From Klebsormidium nitens (Eukaryota > Streptophyta > Klebsormidiophyceae > Klebsormidiales > Klebsormidiaceae): a stretch of DNA of 64,000 bases. Of this stretch, positions 49,501 to 62,224 are shown in pieces. The stretch spans positions 1-64,000 of the forward strand of contig DF237330.1 of assembly GCA_000708835.1 (NCBI GenBank). Direction: 5' to 3'. The stretch's first letter is position 1; each line of letters begins with the position of its first letter. The notes beneath the pieces are model-generated. The model was given only the letters and a program-made list of their open reading frames with translations, had not been told where the DNA came from and ran no database searches. The position numbers and the translations under genes are program-made.

Positions 49501-52295
49501 CTAGTGGCCTGTACAATGAATGTTACGAAAGCTAAACCAACCAATCGCTTGTGACGCGAATTGAAAGCTCTTTTCAATAACGTACTTCTTTTCATCTTGC
49601 GAAGCTCGTACTTCTCGTTATAACTGGAGAATGAGTCCCCATGAGAACTTCTTAAGTCTAGGAAGCCCCTTTATGGAGCATACGGCACTATGAGAAGGAC
49701 CAGGTTGAAGCAAGTAACTCTTTATGCAGCGAAAAGCTTTTTGACCAACATGTCATCCCGTCTCCAGGTAAACGGGAACAGCGTCCCCGTAAAAACGGTC
49801 CTTTGCAATGCCGACGTCGTTGAGATCCTGGAGTACGAGGGCGACAAGCGAAAGGCCTTCCGCCGACATCAGCAGTGGCTAAAGGACGCCAGAACGCGCA
49901 GCGCCCGGCACAAGCTGACGAAATACCTGCGCGAGACGGGCGTCACGCTCGGGGAGGAGTTAACCGGGGACTTGGTTAAGGAGTTTGTGTTAGAAGACGG
50001 GGCGGGGTCGTGGTCCGAACTGGTCGAGAGCAGCTCGTCCGGGGAAGACTCGGACGGCGTCTCGGACGGTGTGAAAAGGCGCGGGGCCGGTGTGAACGGG
50101 CACGGGGTGGAGTCGTTCGACACGCAGATAGACGAGGAGGAGAAACGGCTGCTCGCGCAACGGATCGAAGAGGAGGAACGGCGGGTTAATGAACGGTTAG
50201 CGAGCAACGGGGCCGCATCCCCAAGCTCGAACGGGCGGGTTAAGGTAAACGGGTTTGCGCGGCCCGGGGGATCCCCCAAAGGAGAAAACGAAGCGGAAAA
50301 CGAGGCGGGGGTGGTGTTCCGGGGGCATCAGCACCGGCAGCTGACGCAGTGGCACGAAGAGGGGGAGGCGAGCGTGATGTGGTTGGACGTCCGGTGTATG
50401 GACCGAAAAGGTGAGCCGCCTGCTTTTATCTGGTCGGCGAACGAGACCCGGTTCACAAAGAAAGGACCCGTTAGCATTGTCGATTGGCGAGACTCGGTCT
50501 GAAAAGGAAGGACCCGAGATTGTCAAGTGAGCGCCCGCTTGCATTCGGCGGAGAGGTCGTACCGTAAGCTTGAATACCTGGATGTCAGGATTGCAGTTTT
50601 GTGTCTGCATGTAGTCCAGAAACTTAAAAGAAAGCTCAAGCGAGACCCGGGTGTCGGTGCTGAGAATAGAACCGCCGATCACGTATGAGCTTCTCAATGT
50701 GGACGTCTGCAAGCAAGACTGAAGCTTGCATGATTTTGTGTGTATGAAGTTCTGATGAACTTACTGAAAGGTGGACTTGTCTGTCCATATTTTTACGACA
50801 AAAGAAGCACGAGTTACCTGCCTTAAGATCTGGTTGGGAAACGGAGGCCTATACGCAGGGGTTTCTTCTGCTATTCGAAAGAGTCTTCTGCTGTGCAGTA
50901 ATTCTCCTCCCACCATCTTCCATTGTTTGCCCAAGTGCAAGCTTCGAACTCCGACCCCTTTTGATCCTTGCTCCCAGTCCCTAGTAGGATGAGCTTCACT
51001 TAAAGGGACGCGATAGTGGGTTCCCTCCCTGGCTGCAGCTCATCGAGCTTTTCTCTTTCTGAAAGATTGTCGTCAATGCAGTAGAGGCAGAACCATATCC
51101 AGGTTAAGTCTTCAAACCCTATCCATCACTCCGGAGGCCCTGAAATTGAAAGCCGCAATTCTCATCAATCACGACCGCAGTATTTGTCTGCGGCTCATGA
51201 AGGTTGACTTATTCTGGCCACAGGTCTTCTAGCGGACGTTTCTCAGATCCTGTCCGCATCCGGGTTCAGCATCAAATCCTACACCGGGCACACCGTCCGG
51301 GGGTACGGGATGATGCTGTTTGGGATCGAGCTGGAGGTCAGCCAGCAAACCAACGTGGACAAGATGGTAAGCGCTTCTGTTCTCTAGGGTTTTGCCCTCA
51401 GGAGGGGTCGTCGGGGCCCGATTTTGTAGCGACACTTTTGCAGCATTTAGTGTCTGGTTTTTTGCCGCTGACGTCCAATTTGTGTCAAAACCAAGCCGTT
51501 GCCCTCATGTCCCTAACGGAAGGGTTATGCATCACTGATGCCCCGTGAATAGCCAACACAGAACTCTGTTGCTTGGGTTTGAGGTGGAGGTTTACCGGCA
51601 CACCAACGTGACCACTATGGTTAGCGCTTGAGCGCTTGAGTCCTATTCTCAACACTTGTGTTTGTTTGGTCGCTAAGCCAGCGAATCTAGTACCCAACAG
51701 ACAACTCTAACGTGGCCAAACCGGTACGCGATCAAGGCTATCATTGATTGCATTAGTTGTCGTACCTTTAAGGACGCTGTCTGTTTTGAGCCCGGAGGGT
51801 ACCCACCGATGGTTCATTGGAAACGAAACGGTGAACGTCGAGTCCATTCCTGGACCCCGTTTTAGTTTCTGCGTTTGGGTTTGGGATGCAGCTTTGCCCG
51901 CAAAGTAATGGGAATCTCTGGTTTTGAATCTTGCTCTCTGCTTTTGCACTGGAGAGGAAAGTGCGAAACAGAAATAAGTGGTAAATCTCCACAAATCCCT
52001 CGTAGTTCCAGGTTGTACTGTATCTGCTTGATGGAATTTTTGGTAGGCATGCCCCCAAAGGGCTTAAGACGGTATGCTTGGTATGGTCAAAATGGTTGAA
52101 AGCACCTCATTGCTCGCAGTGGCCGGATTCGTGCAGAATTTTGCATCCTGGTTGGTCACCCGAAAGATCCTCACATTGTGGCAACTCCTTCCGCAGGCGA
52201 CTGTGCTACAAGAAGTTCTGAGGGTCCAAAATGTGACCGGTTGGTACATCGGTTGCACGCTACGGCAAGCCTCGTTGATGTCGAAGAGCAAGTAG
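40582..52295 (+). CDS. RSH1: RSH1, RelA/SpoT homolog with TGS and ACT domains, 14 exons
   Basis: Exons 40582-40627, 41445-41776, 42312-42377, 42804-42896, 43313-43546, 44002-44079, 45155-45366, 45982-46105, 46662-46898, 47561-47669, 48270-48580, 49768-50410, 51224-51366, 52197-52295; about 908 aa, close to plant RSH1. Exon 1 is the least certain. A transit-peptide-like N-terminus leads into TPQTLWQGLKPTVSYL. The hydrolase domain has FDAHDGQRRKSGEPYIIHP, LLHDTVEDTD and KLADRLHNMRTLSHMPPHK. The synthetase fold has KDYIATAKPNGYRSLHTT and LEVQIRTADM. Where active synthetases have GRPK before YSI, this protein has TLCK (ETLCKEAYSIY), so like land-plant RSH1 it is probably a ppGpp hydrolase only. 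TGS: VFVFSTSGEPLNLPKGATVIDYAY, with Asp (KDT) where the usual IHT has His. C-terminal ACT: MDRKGLLADVSQILSASGF to QNVTGWYIGC. It is flanked by the divergent RecQ gene. Ghost-exon arrays occur in at least five introns. Confidence 0.93.
44450..45154 (+). repeat. Four acceptor-side ghost copies of RSH1 exon 7
   Basis: The functional acceptor is at 45153-45154. Copies of AG-CACTACATCGCCGACGAGACG end their acceptors at 44454, 44658, 44825 and 44998, with spacing 204, 167, 173 and 156 bp. A tiny fragment (CAGCACTAC) also sits near 44377. Copies 1-3 have frameshifts or stops. Copy 4 (44999 on) is nearly perfect for about 95 bp and stays open in frame through to exon 7. Confidence 0.95.
46478..46565 (+). 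repeat. Acceptor-side ghost copy of RSH1 exon 9
   Basis: CAG-TTGCGCATCATTCTGGAGC and the following 60 bp repeat the start of exon 9 (46662), 177 bp upstream. The copy diverges after the ATTGATCTGC region. Confidence 0.9.
46995..47225 (+). repeat. Two donor-side ghost copies of RSH1 exon 9
   Basis: The end of exon 9 (CCGTTGATTCCGCTAGAGGTGCAG then GTAAG) recurs with donors at 47056 and 47219, 157 and 163 bp apart. The first copy lacks about 12 bp of GCTGGGGGCCAAG; the second has CTTAAACAGGATG in place of the LHTTL codons. Confidence 0.92.
48685..49235 (+). repeat. Four donor-side ghost copies of RSH1 exon 11
   Basis: The exon end (CAGATGGCGAATAGGATGGT to GAAG, then GTGAGGGCGTG) recurs with donors at 48746, 48895, 49065 and 49224. 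The functional donor is 48581, giving spacing 165, 149, 170 and 159 bp. Intron sequence between copies also repeats (TTCTCGCTTCGCTTC, GTTGCATTTTCC). All four keep the GTGAGG donor. Confidence 0.95.
51570..51630 (+). repeat. Donor-side ghost copy of RSH1 exon 13
   Basis: GGTTTGAGGTGGAGGTTTACC and CACACCAACGTGACCACTATG-GTTAGCGCTT repeat the exon 13 end (GIELEV...TNVDKM, then GTAAGCGCTT), with the copied junction about 253 bp downstream of the functional donor. A trace of another copy (AACTCTAACGTGGCCAAACC) follows near 51700. Confidence 0.85.
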
Positions 52296-54947
52296 AAAAA
52301 GCATAGGAAAACGTGTTGATTGGTCTTGGTATGGCTTCCCGCACGCACCGAGATGCAAACGTAATCCTCTGGTTGTACCTGTAAATATGAACGTGTTCAT
52401 TGCTTTTGAAGACAACCATTCTAGCTTATGTCGCACAAGAGCGGTGTGTGTGCGGTCTGGACCTGCTCATCCAGTGGATGAATTGGCGTCTCATCTCATC
52501 ATGCGCGAACTTGGGGTAGGATACTCACGACCGCTGGTAAATTTTCCTATGCAGTCGCCATGATCATTGCATGCCATGGATTGCCATGCAGTCAATGGAT
52601 GCCAGGACGATCTGAGCCAGGCAACTGAGTCCAACTAAAAACAAGTAATTTGCACATTGATTCGATCTCATGCAAGATGGCCTACATCAGCAGCAGCTGA
52701 GGGGAGTAGCATTAAATGTATCATATCATTCGCACTAATTACATATTGTCGGTCGTACTGAGTCTCTTAATTTTGGCAATGATTGTCGCGCTGCGCCATG
52801 CTTCTGGAGTGGGCCAGCGCATGCAGGCCGGCACTTGATTACGTCGTCCTTTTCGATCCAAGTGAAACACTTCGCCGTTACACTGCAAACTTTTATGCAG
52901 ACTGGGGCGGCAATACGTGACTTGACGTGTTGACAAGATGAATGCATGCCTTATAGCACTAGGAAGCGACTCGGAATCGAAAGGTCTTGGGGAACGCTGA
53001 AGAAAGTCACTTGCAAGTAATACCGTACAGGCTGCTGCATGAAATGTTCTCGTTCTGATTAAGTATAGTCTGCTCAATAAGTCAACATTGCAGAATGTTG
53101 AGTAGCCGCCTGAGTCGGAGGCAAAGGTGACTTCGCGGGCAACTACTTTCTGGTGGTGGTGCGCGCTAGCTAGATAGTATAGATAGTCGCCGGCCGATTT
53201 GCATGCGGATGCTGTATAAGCAGCTAGCCGCCTAGAGTACCTGAAGTCTGGTCAATTGAAGAATGATCAACTCGAGTCGAAGCAAAAAGCATCATAAGAC
53301 AGACCCATGTTTAAAGTCGATGCTTCTTCGAAACCCAAATCCAATGATCCTAGGAGCATCGGATGCTCGGATGCTAATTGGTTCAACACCTGGTGGACGA
53401 CGGAACATTTAAGCGCCTAAGTACGTAAGTATAGTCTAAGTTGTCAAAGATAGCCCTAAAAGGGACGAGTTCTAAAGCTTGATGACGAGATACGAAGAGC
53501 ATTCAGGATCCCAAATTGGGTACTAGGAATGAAGCGAAGAAAAGCGAAAAGAGGAAGCACAATCTTTCCGAGCATTGAGTCAAGTCAGAACGGTGTTATG
53601 AGTTCTCAATCAATCCCGTGTACGGTAGGGCCGAGTTTAACCCGCGTACGCGTGTCCTCTGGGAATGGCGTGTTCTTGTCGCGGTGCGCGCGCGCCATAT
53701 CATATCGCGCCTAAACCGTGACCGGTAGCGAGCAGTGCTTCGCCTTCTTATACCTGCGCGCAATATCGAGCTTAATCCATCAAATATTGCTATGAAGGGA
53801 ACCCGTGATGTCTGGCCGTTTTCCTCCTCTTAAGCCAGCATGCAATTAAAATCTGAGGCCTCGTATAAATCAATCTGAGGCCATAGAAATGCATTCGAAG
53901 CTGGCTACGTCGGGCATTAGCGTACTGGAATAAGCCAGCTAGCGCCTTTTCCCGCCTTTGTGTCATAGATTCACTAGATAGATTGTTCCTGCGGCCTTTA
54001 TCACATGCTGGTGAAAGTGAATCCTTATGGCAGAAGTTTCCAATGACGTACCTGCCAGTGGAGAGGGAGGAAAGATTGGGAATCGTAAGAAAATCTCGGT
54101 CAGGTCTTGGTCTTGTTGGCCGGGGTCTTCTGACTTGTGCCAGAGTCGCCGGACATAACATGCCAGGGTACCCGGTACGCGTATACCTGATGACCACTGA
54201 GGGAGGGGCGGTCACTCTCTTAGTGGTGGAATATAGCCGCGTCCGCTCCTTCGCAGCAAGGACCCTGAGCCTCGACTCGTCACGAAACTCCCCAAAGTGT
54301 GGATCCTGTACATTCACGTATCAAAACCGTACACACCGTGTTCGTGTACGCCTTGTGTACGAGGCTGATGCAGGGCCTGTGACACGTGTACGAGATCGGC
54401 ATGTCGTACCCGGCGTGCACAGGAGAGGCATGGTGCTGTCCGTATGCAGCTCATGTACCAGAATGACATGCGAATGATGCAAGCTGATGTGGCCGAGTCC
54501 CGGCCGTGCCGAACTTGTACACGTTTTGCACACAAAACGTGCAGTTCTGACGTGCCCACTGTCCGGGCTGACACGTTCGATAAATAGCTTCACGAGGAGT
54601 TCCTACGTTGTACGCTTACATCCTTTATCAGACAGTAAACAGACTTCGTTCTTTGTAAGCAATCGAGGGCTGGTTTTTGATAAGGTGGGCGGCACGGAAA
54701 CATCCATTCGATGCAACTCAGCTTGTACAAGGTGCAATGGTCCAGAATCCATTCACGCTTGAATCATTGATTCACTTTGATGTGGCACCTGACGCCGGGC
54801 TGAAACGGAGCCAAACCGGGACACATATCGAAAAACTTGCAGCATGATTTGAGAGAAGGGAGCGCCAGGAAGGTCCACGAACCGATTAATGTACAAAGGA
54901 GCCACCTTGCGAGCCTGCAACGTAGCTTCGTTGTCTTATGATTCTGA
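52296..54947. other. Intergenic between convergent RSH1 and transposase genes
   Basis: No supported gene. From about 54300 to 54600 there are many GTGTAC/GTACAC words, some in inverted pairs. One long frame at 53983-54477 shows no family features. If the neighbouring transposase lies in an intact element, its left terminus should be in this stretch, but I could not identify a terminal inverted repeat by eye. Confidence 0.45.
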
Positions 54948-57900
54948 TCAGGACTCGACTTTGTACCACTTGAATCGACTCAAGTAGAAGCTTTCCCCTG
55001 AGTCGTCAGCGAAATCCGGAGCTATGTACACCATTCGCAGGATGCTATCCAACTCAATGACGTCGTAGAAGTCTTTTTGCTGTCCACCGGAGGTATACTT
55101 CTCCCACTTCAATTGCCTGCAAGTCCTTGCATCGAGTCTGTCCGAACCGTTTGCCCTCTTTTGTACCTTGTAGTATCGAACAAACGCAAGCTCTCTGGTC
55201 TTTCCGTGCTGATCGACCAGAGAAAACAAGAGTCGGAGTTGCCCGTAATACTCTGGCCCTTCCGGGTCATCTTCGGCCGCTTTGATTGCCACGTCGTTGT
55301 AGTACGGCCGCTCATCGCTGAATGAGACCGCCGCGCGGGCGTGCATCACCGTCGGCTGGAAGCGCGCTCCAATACCTGGAGCGATAGCGGCAGCGTTCGC
55401 CACGTGCACCTGGCAAATGGTTGTGAAGCGGTCAATGAGCAAAATGACCGGAATAGATCCAGGTTTACAAGAAACGGAACGAATCTTGGAAGCCAGACGT
55501 GTCAAACTCAGCTCTTTCATTCAAGGGTCATCGCTTTGGATTCGGTTGCAGCCTTCGCACTCAGCCTTCGCACTCAGTGATGTCCTAGAAGTCAGTTAGA
55601 AACACGGGAACGGACTTCGATTCGAACCGGTCGAAGATAGAGAGCGCCGCGGTTCAATCGAAGGAAAAGTCTATAGAGAAATCTGTAAAGTACTGCTTCA
55701 AGTCCACAAATGCAAGGAATTACACTACTTCATTTCCAGGCCAGATTTGCAACCAATTCTTTATGCCTTCTGTGACTGGTCATCAGCTTCTACCAAAAAA
55801 AACCTACCTCGGAATTCAGGCAATTGGGCTGGTTTACTAGCAAGGCACCACCTCCTCGCACGCCGTGAAGCCCGCCCGCCAAGAAGACACGTGTACGTCG
55901 CTCCAGCTGTCGCAGCTCCGGTTGCGCTGCAACCCGAGCAGCAACAATATCGCGCGTCTCTGTGGAGCGGGGCAGGTCGGTGGCGGTCTCCACTCCGCCT
56001 GGCTGCAGCCATGCCCATTTGAAGGTCGTTCGGGTACTTTGAAGTGTGTGTCCGACAGCCAAGGCCTGCAAACAAAACTAATCCAGTTACATGGTCACGA
56101 AACGGACGCCGGAAGACTGCCTATCAGGTTGTTACCTGTTTGCAGGAAGAAGCTGCCGCAAAATGCATCCAGCGCAAGACCCACATTGAAGGAGAAGTAG
56201 AGCCGTGCACCGGGCGACGTGTTCTTTCAACGCCCACGTGGCCAGCGACTTTAGTGACCGACAAAATGGGCTCCTTTGAAAAGGTTCAGGAATGTTCCGT
56301 CACAATCCTGGTCACTCGCAAGAATGGTCGTGAAATCAACGAGGCCAGACAAACAAAAGCAAAGAGGTTGATGGAATGAGGGGTTCTTGTCCAAAATCTC
56401 TGCATAAACTTCGCTCAGTTGATGCAAGCGTCTTGAAAGCATCTTCTCAGAAAGCCAGCCAGAAATAAAGTATACGGGTTCAAGGGAGGCTCACCTGCCG
56501 GGAAACCACGGTCTGGTGCCGAACTTTGGGAGGGTCCCGCACGAAACTGCCTCCGTAAAAGGAAATGCGGTCCGATATGTTTTCCCGTCGTTGATTGTGG
56601 CGAACAATCTGCAGAAGATGCGAAGTACTTCTTGAGACAGAATTGCAGAATCACAGAATCCCAGAATCACCGCCTCTGCACATGACATTTACGTTCTAGC
56701 TTCGAGTTCCCCAATAGCATTTTAAAGCGACAAAGCCCTCACAGCACGACTTAGTCCTGAGAAGATCGAAACCGACAACGGTAGGAGGAAGCGCAAACGA
56801 CCAAGCCTCACTGATGCGAGAGTGGAAGCAAAAGAAACGCTCAGCACGACTTCCCAGATGTAAAACTCCTACGGCGAAGCCGGTGATCTTGAGCGTGGGG
56901 AATCTGCTCACGTGTCAGCAAGCTCAATCAGACTGAGTTAAATGTCGAAGCACATCGTCGGAGGGATACGAAACTTACGGCTCAGAATCAGAATTTGTTC
57001 ACAGAGGAGTAGGCATGTTAGCAGAAAAGCGGAAAAGCGGAAAGAGGGAACAACGGACAGCGAGTAGTGGTCCTGAAAACGTGGCCGCAAGAGCAGCGAC
57101 TGAAAGGAAATTCCGTTTCTGCTCCGTTGCACATGGGATTCGCAGGACACCGGTGGCCGGAAGCTGAAAGGCCACAGCGAAAACTCCTCAAGATAGAGAC
57201 GGCTGGTGGCAACTTCACCAGCCATCTCGGATGGATTGAAGGGAGCTCCGTTACAAGAATAGAACTGACACTTGCGGCGAGACCGAATGTTACGGAAGAG
57301 GTTCATTGCCACGGTGACGGACTTACGTAGGATTGCGTTTTCTCGATCGCAATGGTGGGCGGGAAGTCCGATGAAAAACAAGATCTTGAATTAAAGAAGG
57401 ATCCAAGTTTACATAGTTACCTGTCCCTCTGCGTTTCTCTTGTTCGACATTCTGTACGGCTTTTTGGACGTTTGGCCGTGGAAGCTTTCTCCCGAATCCG
57501 TGTCCAGGTGCTTGAGCAAGCCGTTCTGCCAGATGTTGTCGGGATAGTGCGGGATCTGGTGGAACTTAATAAAGTTCCACTCGGACTTCTGGTATTCGCC
57601 GAAGGTATCAAGAGCGGATTGTCCGAATCTGAACGAGGAATTAAGTCCGCCCTTCAATTGAGGACATTAACAAAGCGTTTATGACCAGAAACTGATCATC
57701 AGATCAACGTTGGGGTCTCTCGGGAAGCTTCGAAAACTCGATCTCTAGGATGTCTTCGAAAGGAAGGCTGGGCACACAGAATGGCTGAGAATTTGCCGCC
57801 AAACATGCATTTTCAAATAGAGAAGCGTGTCTGGACGCACCAGTTTTGGCTTCCACACTGATCGGCCACTGATTGAGCAAGAGAGCAAGGAGCTCGGCAG

Positions 57901-60900
57901 GTCCTTAGCAATGATTGTTCAAGTAAAAGAGTGCTCAGAGAAGCGTTTTTAAGTTTCACCTGAGTCCCAGCTCTCGACACTCCTCCAGGCTCTTCTCGGT
58001 GTGGTACTGAGGGCGGTTGCGGCAGGTAAGCAGCATGTACCAGTCCAAGAAGCTGACGAAAACGTCGGTGACAGGATCACTGCCGTTGACTTCTTCGAAC
58101 AACCCATTGATGGCAAAGACGAAGACCTGCTCGTGTTGATTGTGCGAGAATCAGAAAAGACAAATGTGACGCTGAAATGGTGCAAGTCATGGAAGACATG
58201 TCACACCGGCCCCGACCTCCTCAAGATATTTTTGTTGTAGATATAAGTTTGAACGTTGAGATCGCTTGTTCGGACACAAAAACACAAAGCCTTGCTTTGT
58301 CACAAGCAATCAACCATTCAAAACTTTGTGACAGCAGAAGCAGTGATCACAGCTTTGAACCTTGTTACCGAGCTTTGCGATCGAGCCTGTTTTGGTTACA
58401 TGTACTTCTTGAAGAAGGGACTCTGCAACCTGATCATTTGCCCGCTTCTCTCCATCAAAACTTTTCGAGCTGAGACGACCATGAGAAAGATAAGAAATCA
58501 GTCAGGAGTCGGAGGTTCCAGCTTGTCCTAATAAAAGCTTCGCTAAAGTACCTATTGTAAACTCGAAGATGACTTGCCTGCATCACGTTGCGTTGCTCAA
58601 AAGCTTTAAATTTCTTCGTGCTTCGCACGTATCTTCCTCGGCCAGGGACACGGAAGCCTGGGAATCGTGGCATCGATCGAAGGCGGGAGTCGATAAGCCT
58701 GAGCTTGCGAGCGCCTTCTCGTGGGCTGTACTTGGCCTTCACGTACTCACGTAATGCGTTCAAAAGATGGACCCATAAGCCGAGATCGATGCCATGGAGT
58801 GTGTCGGGGGCGAACGCATTGAAGCTATTGCGAAGTTCAGATGGCACCTCTGGAACCAGATCCGTGAAGAAGTCCCAGAGAGGCCCCTGCCAGGTGAAAA
58901 GGTTTTCCAATCAACCCTTGCCGCGGTTTTGAATGTAACCACTCGCCGGTCGTCTTCCTCAACGACCCCTCCAAAAGTGAAAACTTCATCATTGGCTCCA
59001 ACCTAAGTAGAATTTTAATTTGCAGACGGATGCAAAGCCTGAAGAGCGGCAACAACAGTCGGACAAACGCTCTCGACGGCGAGAAGATTTCTTGCACTTT
59101 TGAACATTTGACTCGTTTTGCGCCGGGTACGCCTGCGTTGTCACATTGCCAGGCCTAGCTTTAGAGCTGTAGCCTGTGACTTTCAAACTTGACCTATAAA
59201 GTGTGGACACTTACCTTCATGGCAATCGGAACACCAGCGTCCTCTAGCAGCTTCTTTGCCCGAGCAATCTCTTGTCGGTTTCCGGCCAACTCGACGGACT
59301 TAAAATGCTCAATGACGCGCCTTGTGAAGACCTCAGTGCGCGCTTTAAAGTTCACATCCAAAGCATTCAGGCGGGACGGAGCAGCTAAGCATTGCAGGCA
59401 ACGCCCACTTCGCACAAAGGCAACGTAGTAATGTTCCTGAAGGTCGGCAACGTAGGAGTGCAGATATGGAAACACGCAGACACGCGCCCCATAGGGGTCG
59501 GTCATCCACACTCCCCTGCAGATGGGAGGAAACAAGACCGCTTCAGTACTGTGGACACAGAGTAGAGTCTCTCGATTGGCGCTTGAGAACACGGTAGACT
59601 GTCGGTCCCCCTCACACCCGTTCTGGTTACGTGTAGAACGCGCTTCACAGCCCCGTGAAACACCCGACAGAATTTTGATCAGCCCCAGGTCTTTTAGATG
59701 CCTCCAGCACTCCATTCAAGGTGCGCGCTGGAAGCATTGGATTTCTAGAGACTCTCTCCAGCCAATGTTGGACAGTCCCCGGGCTGTTGATCGAGGCTCT
59801 GGACAGCGCTCAAGTTTAGTGGCACGCTGGACGAGGCTCACAGCCCGGAGGAATTACCACTCTCCAATAGCCCCGGGCTATGAGTTGCTTACTAACTTGG
59901 CAGCGCGCGCTGGTCCGCTGGATCTGGACATTAGCAGCCCGGGGGAACAATCCTTCCTGCCGTGAATTGATCAGACATAATCTTTTTATGAGGAAACAGC
60001 CCCTCAGAACCTGCTCACCTTGAGCTTGCCTCCTTGAGAGGAGTTAACCAAAGTGTTAACTGTTGGTACATGAGGAACATCTTCCGGCTCGTCCAATTGA
60101 CGGTGTCTCGTATCAGCCCTGAAGAGACGAAGATGCCTTGCAAACAGTCAATGGCCAAGCTTTACGGTCTTTGAAAGATTGGGTGCCCAAGTTCTGCTTG
60201 AATTTGATGGCGTAACTGCATTTTTTTGAACAGTCGGATTCTATAAAAGACAAACCGTAAGAGGAGGCTTTCTCAAAGAACATTGACAAACCACAGTCCT
60301 TGCGAAAAAAGACAATTAACATCATTCTCCAATCTGCTGGATGACGAGCCGACTTCCAAATTTTAGCCGAATCCAATCAGAAGGAAAGCGCACCATGCCA
60401 AAGTAGCTAGCATAGCAAATTGACCTCAATGCTTACCATGCTCTGGCTGCTCTTTGAGCTGTGCAAAGTAAGCTGCCAGCTCGGACCCAACTCCGAGGCG
60501 CCGTTGCATCTCGAGATCAGCATTTTTGATGGCCAGGAGCCCGGCCCAGCCAGATGTGTGCAAGTCATTGGAGACAGCAGTCTTGTCGCTATACGGAGAG
60601 ACCGCGAGTAGCACCGCATCCTCTGGAATATACTTCTGAGACAAAAGACAAAACGCATAAGTTCGGTCTAGTGGACGCGAAGCTCATACCGCAGGATGGG
60701 CATTGACAGCCTAGCAGGATTGCGCTGAATCGAGGTCGACTCGGCTGAGATCTACAGCCTCCATCCAGACTAAGCACGCTACCAGATCACCAAGACATCG
60801 TACCATGGCCAACACCATGTTCCAAGTGACCCAGATGCTTCAGCAACAGCCTTCTGTTTGCAGATTACTTCAAAAGCTAGGCCATCGAAGTGCAAAAGAG

Positions 60901-62224
60901 GAGTTCATGAAGAAGGGAAGGACTTGTTTACCTGGAGGTTTATCATCTTCTCAGCGGACGAGGCATCTGTTATACAACGGTCTCCCGCATTGTTGAATTC
61001 TTTCCGCGCGCTGAGTTTTATATGGCCACGCAGTTCGGGATTAGCGAACATCCTTCGTAGCAGCTCAATAGGATCTTTGCGGCGGAACCAAAGGTCTTGG
61101 TGATCAGAAGGGAGCCTCATGTTTTCCACAATAAAGCCCTGCAACCAGGAACGGAATTATTCGAGCACCATGCCTCAACGATGAACAATATCAGCTGCGC
61201 AAAGGCTTGCTTTGGGAATCAGAGTGTCACAAAAGTGCCTCAACTTGAGGATTAAGTGCCCCTGCTTGTCAGAGAGACATTTTGCACAACTCTTGGTGTC
61301 TTTGCTAGAGGATGTAAAATAGAAAAAGGGGACTCTGAATCTGGTCCCAACACATCACTAAAAATAAAGAACAAGCTGGAGCTGACAACCTTGTGGAGTT
61401 TTTGAGCTGCAACATGAGCCAGTTCTGAGCAGCATGCGGTGCCATCAGAACAGACAGCTCAAAAGAAACAAAGACCTGCTCACCTCGCTGTCCACATGAG
61501 GGGTGTCCTGATACTTCCTCAATTCTCTTGAGTTTGAGAACGCTGCCCTCCACTCCTCTTGGTTAAAGTCTGGATGTAAAAGAATGCGCAAGAGCCAGTC
61601 TGCCTCGCTGTTGGAAGACCCGCTGCCCTGACCATTGTTTGTGAGGAAGTTTGCAACCTCCACTGAGGTTTTAAATCCCCGAGGCACAGCGTCATCATCT
61701 GGCTCAGGGTGCGGGCCGTTGCCGCCCCCACCACCAAGCCTATCATGGGACTTGAGCCACTCTTCTGGATCAAAAGGAAGCAAGGGTCTAGGAGCCTCAA
61801 AACCATCTTCAGCAGCAGAGAAGGGGTCTCTGTCCTCGTCCGAGCTGGATTCTGAAGCGGAGCTGCTAGATTCATCGTCGCTAAGCTCAAAATCATTGGC
61901 AGCTGCAGCCCCAGAGTTTTGTTCAGGCTCATGGTCTAGGGGGTCTGATCGGAAGCTTTGTTGATCTAAAGACTGGCTGGCTGCAGGAGGGGTGCCTAAG
62001 GGATGCACTGAACCAGCGGGCGCTTGACCCTGTTGGCGATCAGCAGCGATGCGAGCTGCCGCCTCCGGAACTTCTGGCCTATCTTGCACTAGCTGTTGTG
62101 GTGGGTGCCAGCCATCAGGCAATCCACCTTGTCCACATGCTCCAAGGCCCCGTCGATGGTTGCCGAGACTCTGAGAAGTGTCAAACTTTTTTCCACAAAT
62201 TGGGCAGGGGAAATTGCTGTCCAT
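54948..62224 (-). CDS. TNP2/Plavaka-like (CACTA-related) transposase, about 11 exons, uninterrupted
   Basis: Exons in coding order: 62224-61484, 61138-60932, 60635-60437, 60118-60019, 59515-59215, 58886-58578, 58126-57960, 57628-57421, 56608-56495, 56002-55838, 55409-54948. Phases match throughout and no stop interrupts, giving about 990 aa. The N-terminus has a zinc finger (CPICGKKFDTSQSLGNH, then a further C), then an acidic Ser/Asp linker. Family-like motifs follow: VSPYSDKTAVSND, RGVWMTDPYGARVCVFPYL, GPLWDFFTDLVPEVP, FAPDTLHGIDLGLW, and GESFHGQTSKKPYRMSNKR, then a C-terminal module (YYGQLRLLFSL, FKWYKV). Candidate catalytic acids are Asp of YSDKT, Asp of PDTLH and Glu of GESFH, by analogy with Plavaka/TNP2. 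The intron after exon 6 uses a GC donor (CAG-GCAAGT). The join between exons 9 and 10 is the least certain. It could be an active element or a domesticated gene. Confidence 0.75.

Noticed and set aside
53983-54477. Plus-strand frame of 164 codons
   Set aside because: No family resemblance, composition like surrounding intergenic DNA, and shared with opposite-strand frames of similar length.
57329-57381. Candidate exon of the transposase with DRENAIL
   Set aside because: Resembles a decayed copy of the later exon (NQRRENI) and breaks the phase chain when included. Kept only as a possible ghost.
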